Positions 19,823 to 29,280 of a stretch of 64,000 nt of DNA are shown one piece after another. Every line of letters begins with the position of its first letter. The first letter of the stretch is position 1. The notes beneath the pieces are model-generated. The model was not told the origin of the DNA, searched no databases, and saw nothing but the letters and a program-made list of their open reading frames with translations. The stretch is from Microbacterium timonense (GTDB lineage: Bacteria > Actinomycetota > Actinomycetes > Actinomycetales > Microbacteriaceae): NCBI RefSeq assembly GCF_900292075.1, contig NZ_OLMV01000001.1:434001-498000 (forward strand), written 5' to 3'. A program made the translations under genes and the position numbers.

Positions 19823-20418
19823 GCCGTACCCGGGGTCGCCGGCATCCGAAGCGGGATGAGGTCGCGCGGAGGCATCGGGGACCCGCCCCGGACCACGACG
19901 ATCGAGCGGAAGAGGTCCTCCACAGCGGCCGCCGCTTCGACGTCGGAGGTCGCCGCCCCGCCGATGACGCCCCGCAGGAACCACCGAGGACCGTCCACGC
20001 CGACGAAGCGCGCCAGGCGCTTGCCCGCCGTGCCGTCCGGCCCGGCGATGACCGGCACCTCGGCGAGCAGCTCCGGCCCCAGAGGGCCCTCGCGCTCCTC
20101 CACGCGTCCGCCCTGCTGGCGGATCTGCTGGCGGATCTGGTCCCGCGTCTCGTCCCACAGGCCCGCAGTGCGCGGGGCGGCGAACGGCTGCACCTGCAGC
20201 GTCGACCCGGCATAGTCGAGCCCGACGGCCACGATGCGCTTGGTCTGCTCCTCGACCTCCAGGCGGAGGTTCAGTCCTTCGCGCGGCAGGATCTTGATCC
20301 CGCCCAGGTCGATGTACGGCCGGACCGGGTTCGCTTCCGACTCGTCGAACGGGCCGGTCGCGGCACGGTCTTCGGGAGCCGCCTTGCGCGGCGTCTCGGG
20401 TGAGGGGGAATCGGTCAT
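19819..20418 (-). CDS. DUF3710 domain-containing protein
   Basis: 199-residue soluble actinobacterial protein of unknown function. The blocks YIDLGGIKILP, VGLDYAGSTLQVQPFAAP, and GPRWFLRGVIGG are typical. It overlaps dut upstream (ATGA, 20415-20418) and the DUF3159 gene downstream (GTGA), a conserved order in actinobacteria. Confidence 0.86.
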   Translation of the reverse strand: MTDSPSPETPRKAAPEDRAATGPFDESEANPVRPYIDLGGIKILPREGLNLRLEVEEQTKRIVAVGLDYAGSTLQVQPFAAPRTAGLWDETRDQIRQQIRQQGGRVEEREGPLGPELLAEVPVIAGPDGTAGKRLARFVGVDGPRWFLRGVIGGAATSDVEAAAAVEDLFRSIVVVRGGSPMPPRDLIPLRMPATPGTA

Positions 20419-20936
20419 GCCAGGACTCCGTCCGTCTCGTCGTGGTCGCGGGGAGCTGTCCGCGCGTACTCCGCGGCGCCCGTCGCCGGCTGCGCCGCGC
20501 CCGCGCGATAGCCCGTGGAGCCGAAACCGCCCTCGCCTCGCGTGCTGTCGGGCAGCACCTCCACAGGAAGGAACGCCGCGCGCGGGACGGGCATCACGAT
20601 CAGTTGCGCGATGCGGTCGCCCACGGCGATCTCGTGCGGCTGATCGCGATCGGTGTTCAGAAGGATGACCTTGATCTCGCCCCGGTAGCCGGCATCGATG
20701 GTCCCCGGCGAGTTGACGATGGTGATGCCGTGCTTGGCGGCCAGGCCGCTGCGCGGCACGACGAAGCCGACGTAGCCGTCCGGGAGCGCGATGCGCACCC
20801 CCGTGCCGACCAGAGCGCGCGCACCGGGCTCCAAGCGCACCGCCTCCGCGGCGACCAGATCCGCTCCGGCGTCGCCGGGATGGGCGTACACCGGGACGTC
20901 GGAGGCGATAATGGGGACGTCCACCGTTTCAGTCAC
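20415..20936 (-). CDS. dut: dUTP diphosphatase
   Basis: 173-residue trimeric dUTPase converting dUTP to dUMP. The five family motifs are visible: HPGDAGADL, VPRSGLAAKHGI, NSPGTIDAGYRGEI, VGDRIAQLIVMPV and the C-terminal arm GEGGFGSTG. About 20 extra residues follow the arm. GTG start at 20936 with TACCCT six bases upstream (20943-20948), a leaderless layout. First gene of the dut-DUF3710-DUF3159 operon and divergent from the DUF3093 gene, with only 12 bases between start codons. Confidence 0.95.
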   Translation of the reverse strand: MTETVDVPIIASDVPVYAHPGDAGADLVAAEAVRLEPGARALVGTGVRIALPDGYVGFVVPRSGLAAKHGITIVNSPGTIDAGYRGEIKVILLNTDRDQPHEIAVGDRIAQLIVMPVPRAAFLPVEVLPDSTRGEGGFGSTGYRAGAAQPATGAAEYARTAPRDHDETDGVLA

Positions 20937-20948
20937 CCAATGAGGGTA

Positions 20949-21467
20949 ATGCAGAACTCATCGCGTCACGCCGGGGCCCGCAACGACCGCGGCGGTGCGC
21001 CCGCGGACCGTCTGTACCGGGAACGCCTCGGGCCGTCGCTGTGGATCCTGGTGGCCGCCGCGGTGGCGGCGCCGATGGCGGCTCTGGTGCTCACGCCGAT
21101 CGACACGACGGTGGCTCTGGCGGTGGGGATCGTAGTGGGCGTGCTGCTGGTCGCGCTGATGATCGCCGCCGCTCCCGTCGTCGAGGTGCGCGGTGGCGAG
21201 CTCCGCGCGGGACGCGCCCACATTCCGGTGGAGTTCCTCGGCGTTCCGGTGACGCACGTGGGCGATGACGCCCGCCATGTGCGCGGTGCCGGTCTGGACC
21301 CCCGCTCGTGGCACCTCATCCGCGGCGGCATCGACGGCGTCGTCGTCATTCCGGTGACGGATGCCGACGATCCGACGACCGCGTGGGTGATCTCCTCGCG
21401 GACGCCTGATCGCCTCTCCGCCGCGGTACGGCGGGCTCAGCTCAGGCGGCGCACTCCGAGCAGATAG
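20949..21467 (+). CDS. DUF3093 domain-containing membrane protein
   Basis: 172 residues with two adjacent hydrophobic segments (about 30-80) and a beta-rich C-terminal part ending in basic residues (SSRTPDRLSAAVRRAQ), matching the actinobacterial DUF3093 family of unknown function. The ATG at 20949 follows GAGGGT closely; an ATG at 20940 in the same frame is an alternative. It overlaps the convergent DUF4193 gene by 26 bases at the 3' end. Confidence 0.82.
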   Translation: MQNSSRHAGARNDRGGAPADRLYRERLGPSLWILVAAAVAAPMAALVLTPIDTTVALAVGIVVGVLLVALMIAAAPVVEVRGGELRAGRAHIPVEFLGVPVTHVGDDARHVRGAGLDPRSWHLIRGGIDGVVVIPVTDADDPTTAWVISSRTPDRLSAAVRRAQLRRRTPSR

Positions 21468-21735
21468 GGCCGTCGCCGCTCTCGTGATCCAGCTGCGAAC
21501 GGTGCTTCACGAGGAAGCAGTTCGCACACGTGAACTCATCCTCCTGAGGCGGCAGAACGACGACGTCGAGCTCGAGGTCCGACAGGTCGGCCCCGGGCAG
21601 CTCGAAGCCCGACGGGTTGTCGGCGTCCTCCACGTCGACCGAACCCGAGAGCTTGTCGGGAACGCGCTCCTTGAGCGCCTCGATCGACTCGCTGTCGTCC
21701 TCGGTCTTGCGGGGGGCGTCGTAATCGGTGGCCAT
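21442..21735 (-). CDS. DUF4193 zinc-ribbon-like protein
   Basis: 97-residue acidic protein of the actinobacterial DUF4193 family. The C-terminus has paired cysteines Cys70/Cys73 (CANC) and Cys92/Cys95 (CSEC), a likely zinc site. The N-terminal MATDYDAPRKTEDD is characteristic. Function unknown. The 263 bases between it and sepH contain no other gene I can support. Confidence 0.86.
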   Translation of the reverse strand: MATDYDAPRKTEDDSESIEALKERVPDKLSGSVDVEDADNPSGFELPGADLSDLELDVVVLPPQEDEFTCANCFLVKHRSQLDHESGDGPICSECAA

Positions 21736-21998
21736 GCGTGAAGATCTCAACTTCCGGGTATCGCGGGTTGCGCTCGCCCTTGCGGGCGGCGATAGTTTGC
21801 ACGACGGCTTCCCCTTTTGCAAATGCGATCGAGGCGGGTCCGTGGGGTGCGTTCGCGTGAAACTCGCGGCACGCGCGCGATATTCCCGGCGCTGGGGATC
21901 TGCTGTGACAGCATGGGCGCACAGGCAGGATCGGCAGCCATCAGCCCGACAAGACACGCGCAGCCATGAGCCGGCACGAGAAAGCAAGGGGCGTCCGC

Positions 21999-23045
21999 AT
22001 GGAACAGCTCAAGGTGATCGGAACCGAGGACGACAAGCTCATCCTGGCGACCGAGTCAGGCGAGAGGTTCTCGCTCGCCGTCGACGACCTGCTGCGCCGA
22101 GAGCTGCGCAAGGCGCGCCGGGAACGCGACGAGGACGCGCAGGCCGCCCGGCCGAGTCCCCGCGAGATCCAGTCCCACATCCGCGCGGGGTTGTCCGCGC
22201 GAGAGGTGGCGGAGCTGCTGGGCGCCCGCGTCGAGGACATCGTCCGCTTCGAAGGCCCCGTCCTGGCCGAGCGCGAGCACGTGGTCGGTCAGGCGCTGGC
22301 CGTGCCCGTGCTGCTCGGCGGCGACTTCGAAGGCGACGGCCACACGACTTTCGGCGCGGCAGTGAGGGCGAAGCTCGCTGAGGCCGGCGCCATCGGTGAA
22401 CGGTGGACCAGCTGGAAGGAGCCGACCGGCTGGATCGTGAAGCTGGAGTTCACCTCGAACGACATCGGCCATGACGCCCGCTGGGGCTTCGACCCCCGCC
22501 GCAGCACGCTGTCGCCGCTGAACGCCGACGCCATCCAGCTCTCGCGCCAGGGATCGCTGCCGGAGGGGCTCATTCCCCGGCTGCGCGCCCTGGAGTCGGT
22601 CTCCGCCAAGGACGACTCCCGCTTCGACAGTGGCGCATTCGGGCCGCGACGGCTGCCCGAGGCAGACATCGAGACGCCGGAGCTGCCTGCTCCCGCGGCT
22701 CCGGCCGTCCAAGAGGCGGCGATCAAGCGCGCGAGCGAGCCCGCCGTGGCGACCTCGGCCGAGACGGCGGACCTCCTCGAGGCGCTGCGGCGGCGCCGCG
22801 GTCAGCGCGAGCCGCTGCCGGGTGCCGACGAGGTCGCTCCGACGCCCCGCGGCTCCGCGCCGGTGGCGCTGTTCGACGCGCTCGAGCCCGGTTACGACGA
22901 AGCACCCGCCGACGAGGAATCCTCGGCAGCCGACCATCAGACGTCGTCGTCCTCTGCGGCGGTCGCCGAGGCGGGTCGCCGCAAGGGGCGGACGTCGATG
23001 CCATCGTGGGATGAGATCGTGTTCGGCGCCCGCTCCGACGACTGA
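21999..23045 (+). CDS. sepH: Septation protein SepH
   Basis: 348 residues. The N-terminal DUF3071 domain (about 1-170) starts MEQLKVIGTEDDKLIL and contains a helix-turn-helix-like stretch IRAGLSAREVAELLG. The remainder is a disordered Ala/Pro-rich tail. In Streptomyces and mycobacteria SepH binds FtsZ and promotes Z-ring assembly. The ATG at 21999 has AAGGGG at good spacing. It converges with the phosphatase gene, leaving 6 bases between stops. Confidence 0.9.
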   Translation: MEQLKVIGTEDDKLILATESGERFSLAVDDLLRRELRKARRERDEDAQAARPSPREIQSHIRAGLSAREVAELLGARVEDIVRFEGPVLAEREHVVGQALAVPVLLGGDFEGDGHTTFGAAVRAKLAEAGAIGERWTSWKEPTGWIVKLEFTSNDIGHDARWGFDPRRSTLSPLNADAIQLSRQGSLPEGLIPRLRALESVSAKDDSRFDSGAFGPRRLPEADIETPELPAPAAPAVQEAAIKRASEPAVATSAETADLLEALRRRRGQREPLPGADEVAPTPRGSAPVALFDALEPGYDEAPADEESSAADHQTSSSSAAVAEAGRRKGRTSMPSWDEIVFGARSDD

Positions 23046-23051
23046 CCCCTT

Positions 23052-24167
23052 TCAGGCGAAGGCGCCCAGCCGGATCAGCGGCACCACTCGCTCTTCGTCG
23101 GTCAGCGAGCCGTGCTGGCCGATCATCTTCTGCGGCGCCTTGTCGGCGAGCCGGTCGTCGTAATAGGCGATGCCCGAACGCGCTGCGACGACCACGTCGC
23201 CGATCCGCGCGCTCACCTCCTCATCGATCGGACCCATCAACCCGGATTCCGCCAGCTCGGCACGCGAGAGCACCCAGGAACGGGACGCCTCGCCCGCCAG
23301 CCAACGCTCTTTCACCGCCACCGCGGCCCCGGGCTCCGCATACAGATGCAGCATGCGCGGCTCGCCGCCGATGAGGTGCACGCCCTCCAGCAGCGTAGAT
23401 CCCTCCTCGAGGAGCACGTGCCGATGCCGCGGCACATCGACCATGCCGTGGTCGGAGGTCACCACGACCCCCGTGCCACGCTCCAGCGACCGGGCGAGCA
23501 GGCGCGCGGCGGCATCCACCCGCTCCAGGGTCGCCACCCACTCGTCCGACTCCCAGCCCCGCCTGTGCCCGACGGCGTCGAGGTCCGGCGCGTAGAGATA
23601 GACCAGCGAACCCGGATGCCGCGCCGCGAGGTCGGCGGCCAGCGCCACGCGCTGATCGAGGTCGTCCGCCCCGTGGAACTCTGCCGAGCCGAGCGTCGCC
23701 TCCGTGAATCCCGTGCGCGCGTACTCGTCGCGCGACACGACGAAGAACGGACGGCCGAGCGTCTGCGACAGCGGCGCCGCACGTTGGAACGACTGCGGCA
23801 GGCCATCGGTGTCCCAGCCGCGCAGCTGATTGGCGACATGGTCCGTGCCCGGGATGCGCGCGCGGTAGCCGACGATGCCGTGTTCGCCGGGCGCAGCCCC
23901 CGTGAGGAGGCTGGTGAGCGCGGCCGCCGTCGTCGAGGGGAACACCGTGCGCGCGGCATCCTTCTTCGCGCGGGCGTCCGCGAGGAACCGTGCGTGACCG
24001 GCGCGCGCCGACAGGTTGAAGACGCCGAGTCCGTCCAGTACCCAGACGATGGCGCTGCGGGCCGGGGCGAACCACTCCGACCGCCCATCCAGTGCCGCCG
24101 ACATCTCCGGCACGACACGGGTGAGGCTCCGGGCTCGCGGCGGGTCCACGGGTAGGCTGAGGGACAT
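23052..24167 (-). CDS. Alkaline phosphatase superfamily (nucleotide pyrophosphatase-like) protein
   Basis: 371 residues from the ATG at 24167. Metal-binding and nucleophile motifs of the phosphodiesterase/nucleotide pyrophosphatase group are present: VWVLDGLG (metal Asp), [15 protein letters not shown] (Thr nucleophile), [13 protein letters not shown] (Asp/His pair) and [12 protein letters not shown] (Asp-His). No signal peptide, so cytoplasmic unless the start lies upstream, where the frame is open for 35 codons. Substrate unknown. Divergent from the topoisomerase gene. Confidence 0.87.
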   Translation of the reverse strand: MSLSLPVDPPRARSLTRVVPEMSAALDGRSEWFAPARSAIVWVLDGLGVFNLSARAGHARFLADARAKKDAARTVFPSTTAAALTSLLTGAAPGEHGIVGYRARIPGTDHVANQLRGWDTDGLPQSFQRAAPLSQTLGRPFFVVSRDEYARTGFTEATLGSAEFHGADDLDQRVALAADLAARHPGSLVYLYAPDLDAVGHRRGWESDEWVATLERVDAAARLLARSLERGTGVVVTSDHGMVDVPRHRHVLLEEGSTLLEGVHLIGGEPRMLHLYAEPGAAVAVKERWLAGEASRSWVLSRAELAESGLMGPIDEEVSARIGDVVVAARSGIAYYDDRLADKAPQKMIGQHGSLTDEERVVPLIRLGAFA

Positions 24168-24233
24168 CGGGGCCAGTCTCGCACACGCGGCCGCGCCCGT
24201 CCCTTCTGCCATCACCCGAGGCTTCATCGTCAC

Positions 24234-26693
24234 ATGCCCGCATCCCGCACCGACTCCGCACCCGCAGACCACGGCCGCATCGAGGACGTCGACGTCTCAT
24301 CCGAGATGCAGACGTCGTTCCTCGAGTACGCCTACTCGGTGATCTACTCTCGCGCGCTGCCCGACGCGCGCGACGGCCTGAAGCCGGTGCAGCGGCGCAT
24401 CCTCTTCCAGATGGCCGACATGGGCCTGCGACCCGATCGCGGACACGTCAAGAGCGCGCGCGTGGTCGGCGAGGTGATGGGAAAGCTGCACCCGCACGGT
24501 GACGCTCCGATCTATGACGCGCTGGTGCGGCTCGCGCAGCCCTTCTCGCTCCGGGTGCCGCTCGTGGACGGGCACGGAAACTTCGGGTCGCTGGACGACG
24601 GCCCCGCCGCCCCCCGCTACACCGAGGCGCGGCTGGCGCCACCGGCGCTCGCGCTGACGGAGAACCTCGACGAGGATGTCGTCGACTTCATCCCCAACTA
24701 CGACGGCCAGTTCCAGCAGCCGGAGGTGCTGCCGGCGGCCTTCCCGAACCTGCTGGTCAACGGCACGACCGGCATCGCGGTGGGGATGGCGACCAACATG
24801 GCGCCGCACAACCTCATCGAGGTGGTCGGAGCCGCGACGCACCTGCTGGAGAACCCCGAGGCCACCGTCGAGGAGCTGATGGAGTTCGTGCCGGGTCCGG
24901 ATCTTCCCGGCGGCGGCATCATCGTCGGGCTCGACGGCATCAAGGACGCCTACGCGACCGGCCGTGGCAGCTTCCGCACGCGCGCCAAGGTCTCCATCGA
25001 GTCGCTCGGCCCGCGCCGCACCGGTCTGGTGGTGACCGAGCTGCCCTATCTCGTGGGTCCGGAGCGGGTCATCGAGAAGATCAAGGACGCCGTCAACGCC
25101 AAGAAGCTCCAGGGCATCTCGGACGTCAACGACCTGACCGACCGGCACAAGGGCCTGCGCCTCGTCATCGGCATCAAGACCGGCTTCGACCCGCAGGCGG
25201 TCCTCGAGCACCTGTACCGGCTCACGCCCCTCGAGGACTCCTTCAGCATCAACAACGTCGCTCTGGTGGAGGGGCAGCCGCAGACCCTGGGACTGCGCGA
25301 GCTGCTGCGGGTGTACCTGGACCACCGCATCAGCGTCGTCACCCGCCGTAGCCGGTACCGGCTGAACCGCCGTAAGGAACGCCTGCACCTGGTCGAGGGC
25401 CTCCTCATCGCGATCCTCGACATCGACGAGGTCATCCAGGTCATCCGCACGTCCGACGACGGCGAGGCGGCCCGCACGCGCCTGATGAGCGTGTTCGACC
25501 TGTCCGAGCCGCAGGCCGAGTACATCCTCGAACTCCGCCTGCGACGGCTGACGAAGTTCTCGCGCATCGAGCTCGAGACCGAGCGCGACAACCTCCAGAA
25601 GGAGATCGCGGCGCTCGAGGAGCTGCTGGGCAGCGACGTGCTGCTGCGGCGGCAGGTCGCCACGGAATTGGATGCTGCGGCGGAGGCGTTCGGCACTCCG
25701 CGGCGGACCCTGCTGCTCAACGGCGGACCGGTGCAGCCGCGTTCCCGCGCGGCAGCAGCGGCCGCCGACCTGCAGATCGCGGACGCGCCGTGCCGCGTGT
25801 TCCTGTCGGCGACGGGGCGCATGGTCCGCGCCGAACTGGTCCCGGACGCGCCCGGCGGCGGCATCGTTGCACCGGCCCGCCGGTCCAAGCACGATGCGAT
25901 CCGGTCGGCCGTGGACGCGACCACACGCGGTGACCTCGGCGCGGTCACCAACCTGGGCCGTCTCGTCCGCTTCTCCCCCGTCGACCTGCCCTCGGTCCCG
26001 GCGAACTCGGTGCAGTTGGCGGCCGGCACGCGCGGCGACCAGTACCTCGGTCTCAGCGGCGGCGAGCACGTGGTCGCCCTGGTGCCCCTCGCAGACGGTC
26101 CCCCGATCGCTCTGGGCACGGCGCAGGGCGTGGTCAAGCGCGTCGCGGCCACCGAGATCGGCAACAAGCACGACATCGAGATCATCGCGCTGAAGGACGG
26201 CGACCACGTGGTGGGTGCCGCTCCTGCGTCCGACGGTGCCGAGCTGGTGTTCGTCGCGAACGACGCCCAGCTGCTGCGCTTCGACGCGTCATCGGTGCGC
26301 CCCCAGGGCCGCTCGGCCGGGGGCATGGCCGGCATCCGTCTCGCCGACGGCGCGGAGGTGATCGCCTTCCACGTGGTCGGCGCATCCGAGTTCGATGCGG
26401 TGGTCGTGACGGTCGCCGGATCGACCACCGCGATCGCGGGAACCGACGCGGGCAGCGCCAAGGTGTCGCTGTTCAGCGAATTCCCCGCGAAGGGACGTGC
26501 GACCGGTGGCGTACGCGCTCAGCGGTTCCTCAAGGGCGAAGACGCGCTCACCCTCGCGTGGGTGGGAACCGACCCGCGCGCGGTCGGCGCCGACGGTGCC
26601 ACCCGTACGCTGCCCGAATCCGGTGCCAAGCGCGACGCGTCGGGCGTGCCGCTGGACGGTGTCATCGGTGCCGTCGGGACTGCGGTCCGCTGA
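24234..26693 (+). CDS. parC: Type IIA topoisomerase subunit A (topoisomerase IV ParC)
   Basis: 819 residues. The breakage-reunion domain (about 25-480) starts [21 protein letters not shown] and holds the catalytic Tyr129 in [14 protein letters not shown] is upstream of it. The C-terminal beta-pinwheel (about 505-800) lacks the QRRGGKG GyrA-box of gyrases, which fits decatenating topoisomerase IV. The convergent parE lies next to it. No ribosome site is obvious before the ATG; TAGGCT at 24152-24157 is a possible -10 inside the divergent phosphatase frame. Confidence 0.93.
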   Translation: MPASRTDSAPADHGRIEDVDVSSEMQTSFLEYAYSVIYSRALPDARDGLKPVQRRILFQMADMGLRPDRGHVKSARVVGEVMGKLHPHGDAPIYDALVRLAQPFSLRVPLVDGHGNFGSLDDGPAAPRYTEARLAPPALALTENLDEDVVDFIPNYDGQFQQPEVLPAAFPNLLVNGTTGIAVGMATNMAPHNLIEVVGAATHLLENPEATVEELMEFVPGPDLPGGGIIVGLDGIKDAYATGRGSFRTRAKVSIESLGPRRTGLVVTELPYLVGPERVIEKIKDAVNAKKLQGISDVNDLTDRHKGLRLVIGIKTGFDPQAVLEHLYRLTPLEDSFSINNVALVEGQPQTLGLRELLRVYLDHRISVVTRRSRYRLNRRKERLHLVEGLLIAILDIDEVIQVIRTSDDGEAARTRLMSVFDLSEPQAEYILELRLRRLTKFSRIELETERDNLQKEIAALEELLGSDVLLRRQVATELDAAAEAFGTPRRTLLLNGGPVQPRSRAAAAAADLQIADAPCRVFLSATGRMVRAELVPDAPGGGIVAPARRSKHDAIRSAVDATTRGDLGAVTNLGRLVRFSPVDLPSVPANSVQLAAGTRGDQYLGLSGGEHVVALVPLADGPPIALGTAQGVVKRVAATEIGNKHDIEIIALKDGDHVVGAAPASDGAELVFVANDAQLLRFDASSVRPQGRSAGGMAGIRLADGAEVIAFHVVGASEFDAVVVTVAGSTTAIAGTDAGSAKVSLFSEFPAKGRATGGVRAQRFLKGEDALTLAWVGTDPRAVGADGATRTLPESGAKRDASGVPLDGVIGAVGTAVR

Positions 26694-26721
26694 TCAGACG
26701 AGACCCTGTCGCGGGCGGTGA

Positions 26722-26749
26722 GGTTTCGACTCGCTTCGCTCGCTCAACC
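26722..26749. repeat. Intergenic repeat element after parC
   Basis: A 28-base GGTTTCGA...TCAACC unit with an internal CGCTTCGCTCGCTC. From memory this word is a recurring intergenic repeat in Microbacterium-type genomes; only one copy was noticed here. Confidence 0.45.
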
Positions 26750-26803
26750 TTGAGTCGGCACGCGTCAACGCTCATTCGTCGCATTGACCCGCACCGACTC
26801 AAG
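26749..26803. terminator. Bidirectional terminator between convergent parC and parE
   Basis: CTTGAGTCGG (26749-26758) pairs with CCGACTCAAG (26794-26803), and inside it CGCGTCAA (26761-26768) pairs with TTGACCCG with one mismatch. The long imperfect hairpin overlaps the last codons of parE. Confidence 0.65.
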
Positions 26804-28880
26804 CGTCGATGCGCTCCCGCGCGAGGCGGTCGCTGGAGTCGATGATGAACTCCTTGCGCGGGGCCACGTCGTTGCCCATGAGCAGTTCGAAGACGGATGC
26901 CGCGGCCTCGGCATCCTGCATCCGCACGCGGCGCAGCGTTCGACCCGCACGGTCCATGGTGGTGGTGGCGAGCTGGTCGGCATCCATCTCGCCCAGACCC
27001 TTGTAGCGCTGCACGGGCTCCTGCCAGCGCTTGCCCGCCTTCGTGAGCTTCGTGAGCAGGGCGTGAAGCTCGTGCTCCGAGTACGTGTAGATCGTGTCGT
27101 TGGGCTTGGACCCCGGGTTGATGACGACGACCCGGTGCAGCGGCGGCACGGCTGCGAAGACCCGGCCCTCATCGATGAGGGGACGCATGTACCGGAAGAA
27201 AAGCGTCAACAGCAGCGTGCGGATGTGCGCGCCGTCCACGTCGGCGTCGCTCATCAGGATGATCTTGCCGTAGCGCGCGGCGTCGAGGTCGAACGAGCGA
27301 CCCGAGCCGGCACCGATCACCTGGATGATCGCCGCGCATTCCGCGTTCGACAGCATGTCGCTGATCGACGCCTTCTGCACGTTGAGGATCTTGCCGCGGA
27401 TCGGAAGCAGTGCCTGGAACTCGCTGTTGCGGGCGAGCTTCGCGGTGCCCAGGGCGGAGTCGCCCTCGACGATGAACAGCTCCGACTCCGCGACGTCGTT
27501 CGAACGGCAGTCGGCGAGCTTGGCGGGGAGGGACGAGGACTCCAGCGCGTTCTTGCGGCGCTGCGTCTCTTTGTGCGTGCGGGCCGAGATGCGCGCCTTC
27601 ATCTCGGAGACGACCTTGTCCAGCAGCAGAGAGGTCTGCGCCTTGTCGTCCCGTTTGCTCGAGGTGAACCGCGCGGTCAGCTCGCGGGTGACGACGTTCG
27701 AGACGATCTGCCGCACCGCGGGGGTACCCAGAACCTCCTTCGTCTGGCCCTCGAACTGCGGTTCGGGCAGCCGGACCGTCAGCACCGCAGTGAGCCCGGC
27801 GAGGATGTCGTCCTTCTCGAGCTTGTCGTTGCCGACCTTGAGCCGGCGGGCGTTCTGCGTCACCTGGTCGCGCAGCACCTTCATGAGACCCTGCTCGAAC
27901 CCCTGCTGATGCGTGCCGCCCTTGGGTGTGGCGATGATGTTCACGAAGGACCGGGTCACGGTCTCGTAGCCGGTGCCCCAGCGCACGGCGATGTCGACGT
28001 GACATTCGCGTTCCACCTCGGTGGGGACCATCGCACCCGACGCCTGCAGCACCGGGACGGTCTCGGTGAACGTGCCCGAGCCGGTCAGGCGCCAGGTGTC
28101 GGTGACGCCCGCATCGGGCGCGAGGAAGTCCGCGAACTCGGAGATGCCGCCGTCGAACCGGTAACTCGTCTCGACGGGCTCGCCGGTCTCGGTGCCGGGC
28201 CGCTCGTCGCGGATGACGATCTCGAGCCCGGGCACGAGGAAAGCCGTCTGGCGGGCGCGCTGCTCCAGCTCCTGCAGGTTGAAGGTCGCGTCCTTCGTGA
28301 AGATCTGGCGGTCCGCCCAGTAGCGGATGCGCGTTCCCGTCGCACCCTTGGGCGCCCGGCCGGCGACGCGCAGTTCGCTGCGATCCTCGAAGGGCGTGAA
28401 CGCGGACTCAGGGCTGCCGTTGGAGAAGATGCCCGGCTCGCCGCGGTGGAACGACATCGCCCACGTCTTGCCGCCGCGGTCGACCTCGACGTCGAGCCGC
28501 TCCGACAGCGCGTTGACCACAGACGCACCCACGCCGTGGAGTCCGCCGGAGGCGGCGTAAGAGCCGCCGCCGAACTTGCCGCCGGCGTGGAGCTTGGTGA
28601 AGACGACCTCGACCCCGGAGAGCCCCGTGCGCGGCTCGATGTCGACGGGGATGCCGCGCGCGCGGTCACGGACCTCGACGCTGCCGTCGGCGTGGAGGAT
28701 GATGTCGATCCGTGTGCCGAAGCCGGCGAGGGCCTCGTCGACGGAGTTGTCGATGATCTCCCACAGGCAGTGCATGAGCCCGCGCGAATCGGTGGATCCG
28801 ATGTACATGCCGGGGCGCTTGCGGACCGCCTCGAGCCCTTCGAGCACCTGGAGATGATGGGCGGAGTACTCGGCGGTCAC
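26799..28880 (-). CDS. parE: Type IIA topoisomerase subunit B (topoisomerase IV ParE)
   Basis: 693-residue ATPase subunit. The GHKL domain has IIDNSVDEALAG, GRGIP-like ARGIPVDIEP and GGLHGVGASVVNALS. A transducer domain follows, then the TOPRIM domain with ELFIVEGDSALG, ILMSDADVDGAHI and the PLYK-like end RYKGLGEMDADQL. The GTG at 28880 has TACGAT 8 bases upstream, close to a leaderless layout. Convergent with parC rather than in an operon with it. Confidence 0.94.
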   Translation of the reverse strand: MTAEYSAHHLQVLEGLEAVRKRPGMYIGSTDSRGLMHCLWEIIDNSVDEALAGFGTRIDIILHADGSVEVRDRARGIPVDIEPRTGLSGVEVVFTKLHAGGKFGGGSYAASGGLHGVGASVVNALSERLDVEVDRGGKTWAMSFHRGEPGIFSNGSPESAFTPFEDRSELRVAGRAPKGATGTRIRYWADRQIFTKDATFNLQELEQRARQTAFLVPGLEIVIRDERPGTETGEPVETSYRFDGGISEFADFLAPDAGVTDTWRLTGSGTFTETVPVLQASGAMVPTEVERECHVDIAVRWGTGYETVTRSFVNIIATPKGGTHQQGFEQGLMKVLRDQVTQNARRLKVGNDKLEKDDILAGLTAVLTVRLPEPQFEGQTKEVLGTPAVRQIVSNVVTRELTARFTSSKRDDKAQTSLLLDKVVSEMKARISARTHKETQRRKNALESSSLPAKLADCRSNDVAESELFIVEGDSALGTAKLARNSEFQALLPIRGKILNVQKASISDMLSNAECAAIIQVIGAGSGRSFDLDAARYGKIILMSDADVDGAHIRTLLLTLFFRYMRPLIDEGRVFAAVPPLHRVVVINPGSKPNDTIYTYSEHELHALLTKLTKAGKRWQEPVQRYKGLGEMDADQLATTTMDRAGRTLRRVRMQDAEAAASVFELLMGNDVAPRKEFIIDSSDRLARERIDA

Positions 28881-29048
28881 AATCTCTCATCGTAATCGCG
28901 GGGCCTGACACCCTTGCGCAGACACGCGCCGGGCGGGGCCGCCGTACGCGCTCAGCGAAATGTGCCGCGCTACCGGCATTCTCCGATGCAGCGCGTGGTT
29001 GTATTTCATGACCGCTACGGAGTTCTACGCATACGAGGAGGCACCGAG

Positions 29049-29273
29049 ATGACCACGCTTTCCACCCCCACTGAGAACGGCGCCGTCCTCGAGTACCGCC
29101 TCACGGCGATGGACCGGTGCGATTCGTGCGGAGCGCAGGCGTACATCGCCGCCGAGGTGAACGGCAGCGAACTGCTGTTCTGCGCCCACCACGGTCGCAA
29201 GTACGAGGAGAAGCTGCGCGCCGTCGCCACCACGTGGCACGACGAGACCGCGCGCCTGTCCGAGACCGACTGA
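29049..29273 (+). CDS. Small zinc-binding protein, DUF7455 family
   Basis: 74 residues. The motif MDRCDSCGAQAY (Cys24, Cys27) and LLFCAHHGRKYEE (Cys45, His47, His48) make a likely Cys/His zinc site. Short conserved actinobacterial protein, often found near sigma factor genes. GAGGAGG precedes the ATG with 7-8 bases. Function unknown. The 28881-29048 gap carries its leader; no clear promoter is assigned. Confidence 0.82.
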   Translation: MTTLSTPTENGAVLEYRLTAMDRCDSCGAQAYIAAEVNGSELLFCAHHGRKYEEKLRAVATTWHDETARLSETD

Positions 29274-29280
29274 CGCCGGT

